The translations under genes and the position numbers were made by a program. From Liriodendron chinense (lineage: Eukaryota > Streptophyta > Magnoliopsida > Magnoliales > Magnoliaceae), in contig ML058408.1 in NCBI GenBank assembly GCA_003013855.2, positions 2,294,001 through 2,358,000 on the forward strand: a stretch of DNA of 64,000 nt, read 5' to 3'. Shown in pieces: positions 11,701 through 22,289 of this stretch (positions are counted from its first letter, which is position 1; every line of letters begins with the position of its first letter). Below the pieces are notes generated by a model. That model searched no databases and had not been told where the DNA came from. It saw only the letters and a program-made list of their open reading frames with translations.

Positions 11701-12533
11701 TATGTATCCAAATGGGTCGAGGCCATCCATTGCCGGAATAATGACCATAAAACGGTCATTTGCATCTTAAAAGAGAATATTCTTTCCCAGTTTGGAACAC
11801 CATGAGTCATCATAAGTGATGAAGGGTCTCACTTTTGTAATCGCCCTTTTGAAACTTTAATGAAGAAATATGGCGTCACACACAAAGTGAGCACTCTCTA
11901 TCACCCACAAACGAGTGGGCAAGCTGAGATATCTAATAGGGAGATTAAACACATTTTAGGAGAAAACGGTGAACCATGATCGCGAGGATTGGTCGCTTCG
12001 GCTTACCGATGCGCTTTGGGCCTACCGTACTGCTTTTAAGACCCCTATTGGAATGTCTCCCTATAGACTTGTCTATGGGAAGGCTTGTCACTTGCCTGTG
12101 GAGTTGGAACATAGGGCATATTGGGCAATTAAGAAGATGAATTTTGATTCTGACAAGGCAAGCTCGTTGCGCAAACTACAATTGAATGAACTTGCAGAAA
12201 TCCGGAACGAAGCATATGAGAATGCGAGAATTTACAAGGACAAGACGAAGATATTCCATGATAAGAATATTCTTCGCAAGACATTCACGATCAATAAAAA
12301 AAGTCCTCATGTATAATTCTCGCCTACATCTATTTCCAGAAAAGTTGAGATCTCGATGGACCGTTCCCTACACTGTGAAAAATGTCTATCCATATGGGAC
12401 TGTCGAGTTGTTAAATCCAAGGAACGGCAACATTTTTAAGGCAAATGGGCAGCGATTAAAGTCGTTCTTCGAGAAATTTCCTTCAGAAGGTATGTCCATA
12501 CCTCTGACTGATCCTGTCTACCAAGATGATTGA
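8791..12533 (+). pseudogene. pol: Pol of G1: protease, RT, RNase H, integrase
   Basis: The first 629 codons (to 10680) are open. The protease active site reads LLNLGAS where related copies have LLDLGAS, so the catalytic Asp is Asn. RT follows with the MPFGLCNAPATFQ block and FMDDFS at the catalytic Asp pair. A frameshift near 10615 moves RNase H to another frame: CDASDY, a TGA at about 10882, TEKELLAVVF, TDHAALKYLL and VADHLSR keep the D-E-D-D set. Integrase has the HHCC finger (HSQAYGGH, then CKACEPC) and the D-D-E residues in DFMGPFP, IISDEGS and AEISNREIK, with a stop near 11804 and more frame changes. It ends PVYQDD. Confidence 0.93.
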
Positions 12534-12725
12534 TCTCCTAGTCTGATAGAGGTGTAGAGTAGTTAGGATTAGGATTTTGCTTCTTTTGTTTGTTTTTGCT
12601 TAGGTTTATTAGAAGGAGGAAGAATTCCACTCTTTCAGGTACTCTCATTCCTCACTCCCTTTTATGTTTAAATTGCTCTCATGTTTTCTTCATTGCACAT
12701 CTTTTACATTGAGGACAATGCCAGA

Positions 12726-12740
12726 TTTGGTTGGGGGGTG
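12726..12740 (+). promoter_or_regulatory. Internal polypurine-tract copy in G1
   Basis: TTTGGTTGGGGGGTG, nearly identical to the terminal tract at 13646-13658 but about 920 bp upstream. Just before it, CATTGAGGACAATG (about 12708-12721) forms a 5-bp stem. Both are present in antisense in G8 and G2. Confidence 0.75.
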
Positions 12741-13645
12741 TAGGATCACTTGGATGAATCCAGCGTTTTGTAACGTTTCGAGTAATAATGTAGAAATTTT
12801 TCGCTTTTCTAACATTCAAAACTCTTTTGGAAATTTCGATTCTATGCATTCAAGATGATATGAGCGTAAGAGGAGGGGATATGAAGTGTATGAGGTTGTA
12901 AATCTTGATCTTCTCTTGGCATAATGGTTTTATATGAGAATTCCCCTAATTCTGTGATTGATAGAAAATTTGAACACTCTTACACCTAGTTCACATTACA
13001 CGATTTTCACGAGTTGAAGGGATTATGTGATTTGTGGATCAGTTAGATTTTGATTCAAGGTGTTGAGACATCAAGCCGGGGTACATTGTCCATCCTCATC
13101 CATGGGAAAATAACGAAAGATATGGATTTCTAAAAATCCTATCTGATTTAAAAGAAAAAGGAAAAGGAAGGATGAAATTGGGAATGATGAAAAATGGTGG
13201 AAAAATCCGATTAGGGCTACCTACTACCAACCGGGGGATGGTTTACCCGTAACCAAAGCCAGAAATGGGACGTAGTGTGAAAGTCGTCGGAAGGACGGTA
13301 AGGCAAATTCCCGTCATTAGCTTGTTGTTGCTCCATATACCTCGAGATCTATGGTCTGGTTGATCTATGAGGAAGATAATCCTAGAAACTCATGAGATGA
13401 ATTTTCACTATGCACACTAGGTTGAATTTGTTCAAGTTCGTCTATTTATCAACCAATCAGCGGGAATTTCATATGAATGCTTATCATGTTTTGAGGGTTT
13501 ACGGTTGCAACCTCTGTCGCCTAATATTTCTGAATCTTACACTTGTATGTCTTGGGATGTATAGAATAATGGTTTCTGAAAGAGAGTTGAGTTTTGAAGA
13601 ATGGAATTAGTGTCACGCATGTTTTGCTCGGGACTAGCAAAATGC

Positions 13646-13658
13646 TGGTTGGGGGGTG
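13646..13658 (+). promoter_or_regulatory. Terminal polypurine tract of G1
   Basis: TGGTTGGGGGGTG directly abutting the TGTTGAGC start of the 3' LTR, the expected site of plus-strand priming. Confidence 0.88.
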
Positions 13659-15187
13659 TGTTGAGCTCTTAATTGTGCATATTCTAACCCCAATTCATCA
13701 CTCATTGTGCGAGGTTTTCATAATTCAAAGGCTAATTAAATGCATGTTTTGTAATTACAGGAATGAGAGTGAACTCTGCCTAATTGAAGGTGAAAAGGTC
13801 CATTTAGAACCATTGGAATGAAGATCAAGGAGGACCAAAGAAAGAAGGACGCAAAGAGAGAAGAAAAGAAGAAGAACATGAAGAAGCAATGGCCACGACC
13901 GGTCGGCCAAGGGAGCCAGACCGGTCAAGACCGGTCGGCCAACCTTGTGCACTCGCTGGACCTAAGCCAAACACAGCCCGACCGGTCGTGACCAGTCGGC
14001 CAGAAGTCTTTTTTATAGTCCAAAGCTTGCTGGACTGATTTCCCAGTGAGGCACGACCGGTCGCGACCGGTCGGCCAGTTACTCAGACCGGTCGTCCGAC
14101 CGGTCAGTCATGCGTAAGATACGGATTTCTAATTCTGGCGCCGATTTTCTCTGTACACTGCGTAAATTTTACGCAAATTCTCGATTCTTCTGAAGTTGCG
14201 GAGCCTCCCCACTATAAAAGGACACCTAGGGATCGTTCCTAGGGTATCTTAGAAGAGTTTAAGCAAGGTTGGAGGCGACGGAAGTGGATTTTGGAGTTCG
14301 ACAACTCATTGTAGTTTGTTTTACTGTTTTTATGAGTTTTTTGGTTGTTTCATGTTTCCTTGGATCATGAGCAGCTAAACCTCTTAACTAGGGCTAAGAG
14401 GTGTAGCTTGTAGTGGATTTAAGATGTTTCAATTCGTTCTAAGTTGGTTTTAAGTTTGGAATTCATGTTTATGAACTATGGTTTGAAGTTTATACAAGTT
14501 TTAAGTAGTTTTTCTTAGTCTTATGATGACTCATGGATGTTTGGGAGAATTACTTAAATTCTTAATTGGTTTGTATTAGTCTAGACCTGTATGATCCGAG
14601 GAATTGGAGTACGCTCTAGTACTATGATCTTCATGTGGGGACTTCCTATCAAAGTTCTACTTTTCTAAATTTCTATAATGTGTATGGACTGTACATGTGA
14701 TTTGAATCAAGTTCAAATCATGATCTAGCCTTGTCTTGTGACAGGACTTGAGGATGGTTATGATTGTGAATTGAGCCTTTTGGAATTAGGACTGACCTAT
14801 GCAATTGAGCATGCTCAGCCTAGCTTACATTAAGTGAATCATATGCATTGGACTTACATATAACAGATTGTTTGGTTTAATAGCTCTATCATTCGGCTAG
14901 ATAGATCTTAATATCGATTCTAGTTGAGAAAGTGAGAAACCACAGCGGATTGAACATCAAGGATTGCTACAAGTGGATCCTTGAACCCCTAGTGCCTTTT
15001 TATAATTATTTACCTTCAATTTAATTCCATTTTGTTATTCACATCAAATCCATACAAAATCTGGTTGTTAGCTTTCAATAGACACTATTGGATGTGTTTG
15101 TGAATTCCTACACAAGTCTCTGTGGATCGACCTCGGTCTTACCGAGTTTATTACTACATTGCAACCCTACACTTGGGGAAGCGAACA
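13659..15187 (+). mobile_element. G1 3' LTR (F1 family)
   Basis: 1,529 bp, same ends and internal order as the 5' LTR: ACCGGTC array 13897-14105, TATA 14212, hairpin 14380-14401, U5 hairpin 15132-15146. Followed by the target duplication CCATC at 15188-15192. Confidence 0.95.
13897..14105 (+). repeat. ACCGGTC array, G1 3' LTR
   Basis: Same layout as the 5' LTR array with a few base changes, for example ACCAGTC replacing one ACCGGTC at about 13990. Confidence 0.93.
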
Positions 15188-15192
15188 CCATC

Positions 15193-15532
15193 CACCTTGT
15201 CATCTCAAGAAGATCAAATGCAAGGGGATTGATCATTGGAACTGGAGCATTGGCGAAGCATCAGCAACAATATCGGGAGAGCTCAAGGGGAGCTGATTCG
15301 AGCACGGGAGAGCAAGAAAAAGTAACCCGAAGCGGCGCAACAAAAGGGCTCAGTCAGACAAGTAAGTTGTCAATTGTAAGAGTCCATTTTCACTCTATTC
15401 CCATGGGAAATTAAGTGTAGAGTTTGTCTTCAAACTCGATAGGTTCGGTTGTAGGACCTAGACCTGGTTGTAGGGTCGAATTAAGTCTCCAAGGAGGAGC
15501 CTCCGGCAGGAGTAAACGCTAGGTTTGGTTGT
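15193..15532 (+). mobile_element. C2 5' LTR, segment 2
   Basis: Resumes after G1 and its CCATC copy and matches the middle of the C1 LTR (around 25045-25350), with the GAAGCTGATTGAAGCACGG-like and GTCTCCAAGGAGGAGCC blocks. It ends in GTTGT, which is repeated at 22312-22316 where the LTR continues. Confidence 0.85.
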
Positions 15533-16662
15533 TGCTAGTCCCGAGCAAAACATGTGTGAAACTAGTTTCATTCTCCAAAACCCAACTCTCCTCTAGAAAC
15601 CACTCTTCTATACATCCCAAGACACATAAGCGTAAGAATCAGAGAAATTCAGTGATAAAGGTTGAAACCTAAAACTCTCAGAACATAATAAGTATTTATA
15701 TGAAATTCCCGTTGATTGATTGATAGATAGAAGAACTTGAACAAATTCAACCTAGTGTGCATGGTGAAAGTTCATCTCATGAGTTTTTAGGATTATCTTC
15801 TTCATAAATCAACTAAACTGTAGATCTCAAGGTGCATAGAGTAACAACAAGCCTATGACAGGAATTTGCCTTACCGTCCTTCCGACGACTTTCACACTAC
15901 GTCCCATTTCTGGCTTTGGTTACGGGTAGACCATCCCCCGGTTGGTAGTAGGTAGCCCAAATCGAAATTTCCACCATTTTTCCATCATTCCCGATTTCAT
16001 CCTTCCTTTTCCTTTTTCTTTTACATTAGATAGGATTTATAGAAATCCATATCTTTCGTTATTTTCCCATGGACAAGGATGGACAAAGTACCCCGGCTTG
16101 GTTTCTCAATACCTCAAATCAAAGTCTAGCTAATCCATAAATCACATAATCCTTTCAAATCATGAAAATCGTGTAATGTGAACTAGGTGCAAAAGGTGTT
16201 CAAATTTTCTATCAATCATAAAAATAGGTGAATTCACATATAAAACCATTATATTGGGAGAAGTTCAAAGCTTGCAACATCCCTCACTTCATATCTCATC
16301 TTCTTATACCCATGCTATCTCGAATGCATAGAATCAAAGTTTTCCAAAAGAGTTTCGAATTTTAGAAAAATTGAAAAATTTCTACATCTTTGCTCGACAT
16401 GTCGCAAAAGCTAGCAGATTCATCTAAGGAATCTCTCACCCCCCAACCAAAACTTCACATTGTCCTCAATGTAATAAAATATGCAATATGCATGACATGA
16501 GAGCAATGACATAAAACAAAGGAGAGTGAGAAAGAGAGATATCACCTGAAGCATATATTTCATAGCAAGATTAGCTTTTGGAGATGGATTACTTCACAAC
16601 TAAATCAACTATCAAAGCAAATCCTAATGGGAAAGCATTCTAGCAAATCATCCTCCGTCAGA
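15533..16662 (-). other. G2 3' untranslated region
   Basis: Non-coding, closely related to the G1 region 12534-13640. Its first 463 bp (15533-15995) are repeated with few differences at 21827-22289. It contains an antisense polypurine copy near 16439 next to the CATTGTCCTCAATG inverted repeat. Confidence 0.85.
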
Positions 16663-16968
16663 CTAGGAGGTTAATCCCAACAACTCATCCAAAAGCATAA
16701 AGTCAAGCAGAATCATTAGATGGATCAAAAGGTTTCGCAGTAACGTCATCCAATATCCTGCTTTACAATGTACATGTGTGTGAGTGATCGAGATAAGCCA
16801 CTTAAAATTCCAAAGAGGAATTTCAGCGGGTTCCTTATTGTTTTCACCACATGTATAAGAGGAAACATCGTCATATTTATCAGAAAAAATATGTCTCCAA
16901 TCAGATTTTCCTGGGCATTGATATTGCAAGTAAGGATCATCCCAGGGTTGGTGGAGTTCGGTATGCAT
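16663..16968 (-). CDS. Unrecognised C-terminal segment after Gag-protease of G2
   Basis: An open frame of 101 codons, in the same frame as the protease above and separated from it by a single TAG. It begins MHTELHQPWDDPYLQYQCPG and holds DDVSSYTCGENNKEPAEIPL. It occupies the place where RT, RNase H and integrase should be. A diverged copy is readable in the antisense fragment G6 (about 49090-49256: DVSSYTCGEN then EIPF, ITHTYVYCK), so it belongs to a sub-lineage and is not a one-off junction. I do not recognise the family. The WDDPYL word recalls the integrase N-terminus of G1 and may be a deletion scar. It could also be non-coding. Confidence 0.45.
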   Translation of the reverse strand: MHTELHQPWDDPYLQYQCPGKSDWRHIFSDKYDDVSSYTCGENNKEPAEIPLWNFKWLISITHTHVHCKAGYWMTLLRNLLIHLMILLDFMLLDELLGLTS

Positions 16969-16971
16969 GAT

Positions 16972-17688
16972 CTACAAAGGTGTGGAAATATGAATTGATT
17001 TCTCAGCACAACAAGGTATTATTTCCACATCCTTCTCTCGGCTAACGTCATATGCCGATACCGACTCGAAAAGTGTGACTATATCCCTTATCATATCATC
17101 GTTCTCATCAAGGGAATGAGTCACTTCTTCGTCTAAGGGACCGGAGTAAAAAGGTGAGAGGGACTCATCCTCCACGATAGAATTGATCATGTTTATTTCG
17201 TGGACCTCCTCATCCTCATCCTCTTGTTGGTTATCAATATTGAAAGCATTCAACTCAATCGTCATATTGCCAAAAGACATTTGGATGACCCTACTCCTAC
17301 AATTTATGATAGCGTTTGATGTAGCTAGGAATGGGCGGCCAAGTATCACAGGGATTTGAGGGCCAATATTAACCATGGGTCGTGTGTCCAGGACAATAAA
17401 GTCTACCGGGTAGTAAACTTTGTCAACTTGGACAAGAATATCCTCAATCACCCCTCTCGGAATACGAATCGATCGGTCAGCAAGTTGTAATGTGGTTTTA
17501 GTGGGTTTTAATTCACCTAAACCCAATTGTTCATAAAACGAAAAGGGAATTAAATTTACACTCGCCCCTAGATCGAGTAAAGCATGTTTCACCCTGGTAG
17601 TCTCCAATCACACATGATATTGTCGGACAACCGGGATCTTTGTATTTCTTGGGCATCCCGTGGTTGATAATGGCACTCACATTCTCTA
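16972..17688 (-). pseudogene. pol: Protease of G2
   Basis: The retropepsin-like active site is intact (HALLDLGASVNLIP), followed by the GLGELKPTKTTLQLADRS, VDFIVLDTRP and PVILGRPFLATSNAIINC blocks typical of this lineage. Two nearby frame changes upstream (between about 17700 and 17610) cancel each other. After the protease the reading diverges from other copies (ends SIHISTPL then TAG) and no RT follows. Role: cleavage of the Gag precursor. Confidence 0.85.
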
Positions 17689-19509
17689 TCAAAAATGCCT
17701 TCTTTTGCACATGTATTTTCTTTTAACCGTGCAAAGGTCTTTTAAAAATTTTGCATATGACGGTATTTGTTTAATGGCATCCAACAATGGGATGTTGATT
17801 TTGACTTGCTTGAAAACCTCCAAAAATTCCTGATATTTATCTTGAGGTTTGGCTGGAATCAAGCGTTGGGGGAATGGAGCAACGGGCCTATATTCTTTTA
17901 ATGGCTCTTTTTCATTCATGGTGATGCTAGGTCCATCATCCTCTTTAGAAGATACCGGATCATTAGGTGTTGAAACCTTCACCGGATCACATTTTTCAAT
18001 GATTTTACCACTTCTAAGAGTGGTGATGGACTTAGCATGTTCCATATGTTGGTTAGAAGAACTAGGCGTGCTTATTTCGCATTGTGATTTTGGATTCGGT
18101 ATGGGTTGGGCTGGAAGCATCCCTTCCCTTGCGTTTTAGCGGGCCTTGATTTCCTCCACCGAACTTTTAAGCTCAAGCATTATCGTATGGTTAGATTGAT
18201 TAATTTGAGCTTGTCCTTCCATGAATGCTTTCAAAGTATCCTCTATAGGCATTTGAGGTGGGGCCATTTGCATTGGGGGCCCCCTTTGAGGATTACTTTG
18301 ATTAACCGTGTTTCCATTCGCCCAATTGAAGTTTGGGTTGTTTTTCCAACTAGAATTGTTCGTGTTTGAATTTGGAGTACTAAAAGGTCGTTGATAACTA
18401 TTCAAGGCATTTGATTGTTCAAATAAAAGTTCTCGAAACGCATAGATTGTTGGACAATCCGGCGTTTGATGCACATTGGAAGCACAAATACCACAAATAG
18501 TTTCAACAGCCCCCTTTTGTTGGGTTGTATCCACTTTCTTTAGTTCCATCTCCTCGACCTTCCGTGTGAGTTTAGCCACTCTAGAACCTAGATCATCTTG
18601 CCCATCTAAAACATAAATTTCTCCCTTTTCCTTGGTTTGGGGTTATTTTGAACTTGTTGGCTTAGATGTATCCCATGATTGTGTATTTTCAGCCAACATG
18701 TCAAAATAATCCCAAGCTTCCTCCGTTTCCTTGTTCATGAACTCCCTATTGCACATCATCTCCACAAATTGGCGCATGGTTGAGTTCAATCCATCATAGA
18801 AGAAACTAATCAACCTCCACCGTTCATAGCCATGATGTGGGCATGCGTTTAATAGCTCATTATACCTTTCCCAACATTGGAAAAAGGTTTCTTCTTCTTT
18901 TTGGGAGAAGTTCATTATGGCCCTTCGTAGTGCATTGATTCGATGAGTAGGGAAGAATTTTTTAAGAAACTCCCTAGTCATCTCAGCCCATGTCCCAATA
19001 GACCTCGGCCTTAAGGAATGTAGTGATGATTTGGCCTTCTCTTGCAAGGAAAAAGGGAATAATTTAAGTTTTATTGTATCCTTGGTCACATTGTCATAGT
19101 TTATTGTGGCAATGACCTCTTCAAATTCCTTAATATGTAGATATGCACTCTCAGAGTCGAGTCCATGGAATCTAGGAAGAAGTTGGATCAACCCCAGTTT
19201 AAAATCAATATTTCCCACATTGTGAGGGAAAATTATGCAAGAGGGAGTACTCGTCCTAGCTGCTTGTAAATAGTCATGTAGAGTTCTAGGTTGAGGTACA
19301 TTCCCCACTTCATTCTCCTCCAATTCAGTAAGGTTTGGGGCTGGATTTTGAGGTTGATTAGCCCCTTGATTGGGTTGATTTTCAGCCATCTCTCTAGTAC
19401 TTTCAGGAAAATTTTGTCGTCTCCTAGCACGAAGTTCTCTATCAATCCCTTCAACAATTACTCCGTCCCTTACAAGTCGGTTATTATAAGTCTAAGCCCA
19501 ATGTGGCAT
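17689..19509 (-). pseudogene. gag: Gag of G2
   Basis: The start at 19509 reads MPHWA then TAG; an in-frame MAENQPNQGANQ start lies at 19389. The frame carries the LHDYLQAARTSTPS, RFHGLDSESAYLHIKEFEEV and CPHHGYERWRLISFFYDGLN blocks and a zinc knuckle CGICASNVHQTPDC (C-x2-C-x4-H-x4-C). The whole gene is in one frame with stops at 19492-19497, 18643-18645 and about 18136-18138, so it is among the less damaged Gags here. The linker has the SITTLRSGKIIEK segment. The frame runs on towards protease. Confidence 0.88.
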
Positions 19510-20111
19510 GCAAAACCAAAAAGAATGAACAAAAAGGAAAAAGAATTCTTCCTTCCTTCCTTTACTCCTCTCTAGGACTTAAGCACAAGGTGTCTTGCAA
19601 TGGCTAAGCCAGAAGCAAGGATAGAGATCGATTTCTCTTGGTCAATAGGGGTTCAGAGAACTCCCCACCCACTCTTTGAGTCTTTTGAGAAAAGTGCAGA
19701 AAAAGAAGAAAGAGGAATAGGTTGAGAAGAGAAATCTCTGAGCACAAGGTGATCCAAGGCAGCAGAGCCGACCAATAGGAATCCAGGTGGCACAAGGCCT
19801 ACATTTCAAAGATCCAAAAGGAGTCTCCACCCTACTCTACAAGAGATGAATATGATAGGAATGAGTAGGAGAAGAAGAAGAGTAAGGTTAGAACAATAAA
19901 ACCTGATTTGTAACTTAAGATGCCTTCTTCTTCTTCAACTTCCTAAAAATCCCTGGATTAGACCTATGTTAGAATCCTGCAAAAATCAAAACAAAGTAAA
20001 TTAGTAATTAGAAGAAAACCTATTCTAGAAAGCAAAACAAATCCTAAACCTATCTTAACACAATCTCAACTAAAAGTTATTTCAGAAAATTCTAAAAATA
20101 CCGCATAGAAA
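19510..20111 (-). other. G2 leader
   Basis: Non-coding stretch between PBS and gag, similar in order to the G1 leader (6480-7024), including the shared block around GAGTCTCCACCC and GGAATCCAGGTGGCACAAG. Confidence 0.7.
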
Positions 20112-20129
20112 TCCCCGGCAACGGCGCCA
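20112..20129 (-). promoter_or_regulatory. Primer binding site, G2 (tRNA-Asp type)
   Basis: Minus strand reads TGGCGCCGTTGCCGGGGA, a perfect complement of the plant tRNA-Asp 3' end, six bases from the LTR end at 20136. Confidence 0.94.
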
Positions 20130-20989
20130 AAAGCTTGTTCACTCCCCAAGTGTAGGGTTGCGAAGTAGTAATAATTCGAAAAGACCGAGTATCGTTCCCA
20201 CAGAGATTTATGTATGGGTAATCTTAAAAATTTGTCCAAAACAACTAGTAATTAAGATCCTATTAAGAACTAAAGCTGGAAAAATAGCAATTTGGGTTTT
20301 AAACAGTGATTTATGAAAGGTAATATCAATCTAAAAAGGCACTAGAGCGCCAAGGATCCCTTTTGATAAGTTTCAATGCATCAACACTAGGTCTCTCATA
20401 AATCAATCGGAATCGAATTCATATCTCTATCAGATTGGAATATAGAGCGGTTAAATCGACAATCATCTAAAACAAGTGCTTATTCATTGATGTGATTCCC
20501 ACAACCATGCTCAGGCCTTGGGCACACTCAATTGTGTAGGCCAAGCCTCTTTCCAATCTAGTTGAGATTCATAACCATAGCTTTCACCAAGTCCTGTCAC
20601 TAGACTTGATTACAACTCATGATTTGAACTCTAATTAAATCAAAATCAATTAATAAACAACTATTCCAGATCATACAACAAAAGATAAGAACTTTAGTTG
20701 AATGAGTTCCCACATGAAAATCAGGCCATTGCATACAAGGTAATCAAAGCGTCTACCATGCCCGGAGTCGATGGTAGATCAATGCACTACACAAGCATAA
20801 ACAATGCTCAAAAGCTAAGATACTAAGTTAGGATCACTAAGAATCACATGAGCCCGGAGTCATCAAGAGATCAAAGTAGAAGCCAAAATAGTACTTGATT
20901 CAAACTCATATAGAACTAAAATTCATCAATTAAAACACAAAAGGAAAGCTAGGTTGCATCAATCCATAAAAAACGAATCAAAAGCTTCA

Positions 20990-21011
20990 CCTCTTAGCCC
21001 TAGTTAAGAGG
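20990..21011 (-). promoter_or_regulatory. R/U5 stem-loop, G2 LTR
   Basis: Minus strand reads CCTCTTAAC, loop TAGG, GCTAAGAGG: the conserved stem with one G-to-A mismatch, the same change as in the G1 3' LTR. Confidence 0.75.
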
Positions 21012-21276
21012 TTTTAGTTCATCTCTAACATCCTTGAACTAGAAGCCTCTAAAAACATAGAAAAATACTAAAACAGGAAGAAAACTAGAAATCTGAAGTA
21101 GAATCCGTCTCCTGAGCAATCCCCACGTCCTAGCCTCCCCTGGTATGAAGGAAAGACATCCTTTTATAGCTTGGAGGAGTCCAATATGCAAGAGAATTCC
21201 AGATTTTGCGTAAACTTACGCACTTGCGCAGAAGATTTCGGAGCCGAAATTAGAAAATTCCCGTTTTTACGCATGG

Positions 21277-21548
21277 CCGACCGGTCATGACCGGTCGGAG
21301 TTCACTTGCAACAGTCCAGGGAGCACAGCCGACCGGTCATGACCGGTTTGAGTGACTTTCCATTGATCCAGCAAACATGGCCGACCGGTCATGACCGGTC
21401 GGACCAAGCTGAATTTGTTCCAGCGTGTGTAGCCGACCGGTCATGACCGGTCGGACTACACTGTCCATCTTCTGTTGTGCATAAAAGGGAGCGGCCAACC
21501 GGTCTTGACCGGTCGGGCTTCTTTGGCTGACCGGTCAGCCGATCGGTC
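21277..21548 (-). repeat. Phased GACCGGTC array, G2 LTR
   Basis: Four near-perfect 22-bp palindromes (half-site CCGACCGGTCA plus its reverse complement) start at 21277, 21329, 21381 and 21433, exactly 52 bp apart. A fifth, variant, starts at 21495, and GACCGGTC/GATCGGTC words follow. The array is on the far side of the TATA box from the PBS, so upstream of transcription. Confidence 0.95.
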
Positions 21549-21807
21549 TAGCTTCTTTTCTTCTTTATTTCTTTCTTTCTTTCTTCTTTTCTCTTCTCTC
21601 CTTGCTTTCTTCTCTTTGATCTTCCTTCAATACTTCATCCTATGGTCGTCAATGCTTGTAAGGAGCCTCATTTAACCTTGAATCAGTGAAATCTCCATCT
21701 TGTTCCTATAATTACAAATCATGCATTAGAATGGTCCTTTAAATGTGTAAACCGTGCATGATGAGTGATGAATTGGGGTTAGAATATGCACAATTAAGAG
21801 CTCAACA

Positions 21808-22289
21808 CACCCCCCAACCAGCATTTTGCTAGTCCCGAGCAAAACATGTGTGAAACTAGTTTCATTCTCCAAAACCCAACTCTCCTCTAGAAACCACTCT
21901 TCTATACATCCCAAGACACATAAGCGTAAGAATCAGAGAAATTCAGTGATAAAGGTTGAAACCTAAAACTCTCAGAACATAATAAGTATTTATATGAAAT
22001 TCCCGCTGATTGATTGATAGATAGAAGAACTTGAACAAATTCAACCTAGTGTGCATGGTGAAAGTTCATCTCATGAGTTTCTAGGATTATCTTCTTCATA
22101 AATCAACTAAACTGTAGATCTCAAGGTGCATAGAGTAACAACAAGCCTATGACAGGAATTTGCCTTACCGTGCTTCCGACGACTTTCACACTACGTCCCA
22201 TTTCCGGCTTTGGTTACGGGTAGACCATCCCCCGGTTGGTAGTAGGTAGCCCTAATCGGAATTTCCACCATTTTTCCATCATTCCCGAT
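21808..22289 (-). mobile_element. Polypurine tract and second copy of the 463-bp segment
   Basis: CACCCCCCAACCA (minus-strand TGGTTGGGGGGTG) abuts the LTR, followed by 21827-22289, which repeats 15533-15995 with about seven differences seen by eye. It stops abruptly at 22289. Confidence 0.88.

Larger units (their letters stand above)
12534..13658 (+). other. G1 3' untranslated region
   Basis: About 1.1 kb without coding content, closely similar to the antisense regions 15533-16660 (G2), 47946-49060 (G6) and 62704-63837 (G8). Strongly conserved blocks include the stretch around 13240-13320 and the TTGCTCGGGACTAGCAA inverted repeat near 13624. Confidence 0.85.
4930..15187 (+). mobile_element. 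G1: full-length F1 Athila-like gypsy element
   Basis: Complete structure of 10,258 bp: LTRs at 4930-6455 and 13659-15187, tRNA-Asp type PBS at 6462, gag, pol in the order protease-RT-RNase H-integrase, a 1.1-kb 3' untranslated region, and a polypurine tract abutting the 3' LTR. CCATC flanks both ends. The element sits in the C2 5' LTR. Gag and pol contain several frameshifts and stops, and the protease Asp is replaced, so the copy is dead. Confidence 0.95.
20136..21807 (-). mobile_element. Complete F1 LTR of G2
   Basis: 1,672 bp, minus strand from TGTTGAGCTCTTAATTG to GGGGAGTGAACA. It has a PBS on its downstream side and a polypurine tract on its upstream side, so it serves as 5' LTR to one internal region and 3' LTR to another. 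TATA (GCTATAAAAG) at 21161-21170, hairpin at 20990-21011. Confidence 0.92.

Noticed and set aside
20136..21807. G2 LTR as a simple 5' LTR of a normal element
   Set aside because: A polypurine tract and 3' untranslated region abut its upstream side, and no matching 3' LTR exists at 15533.
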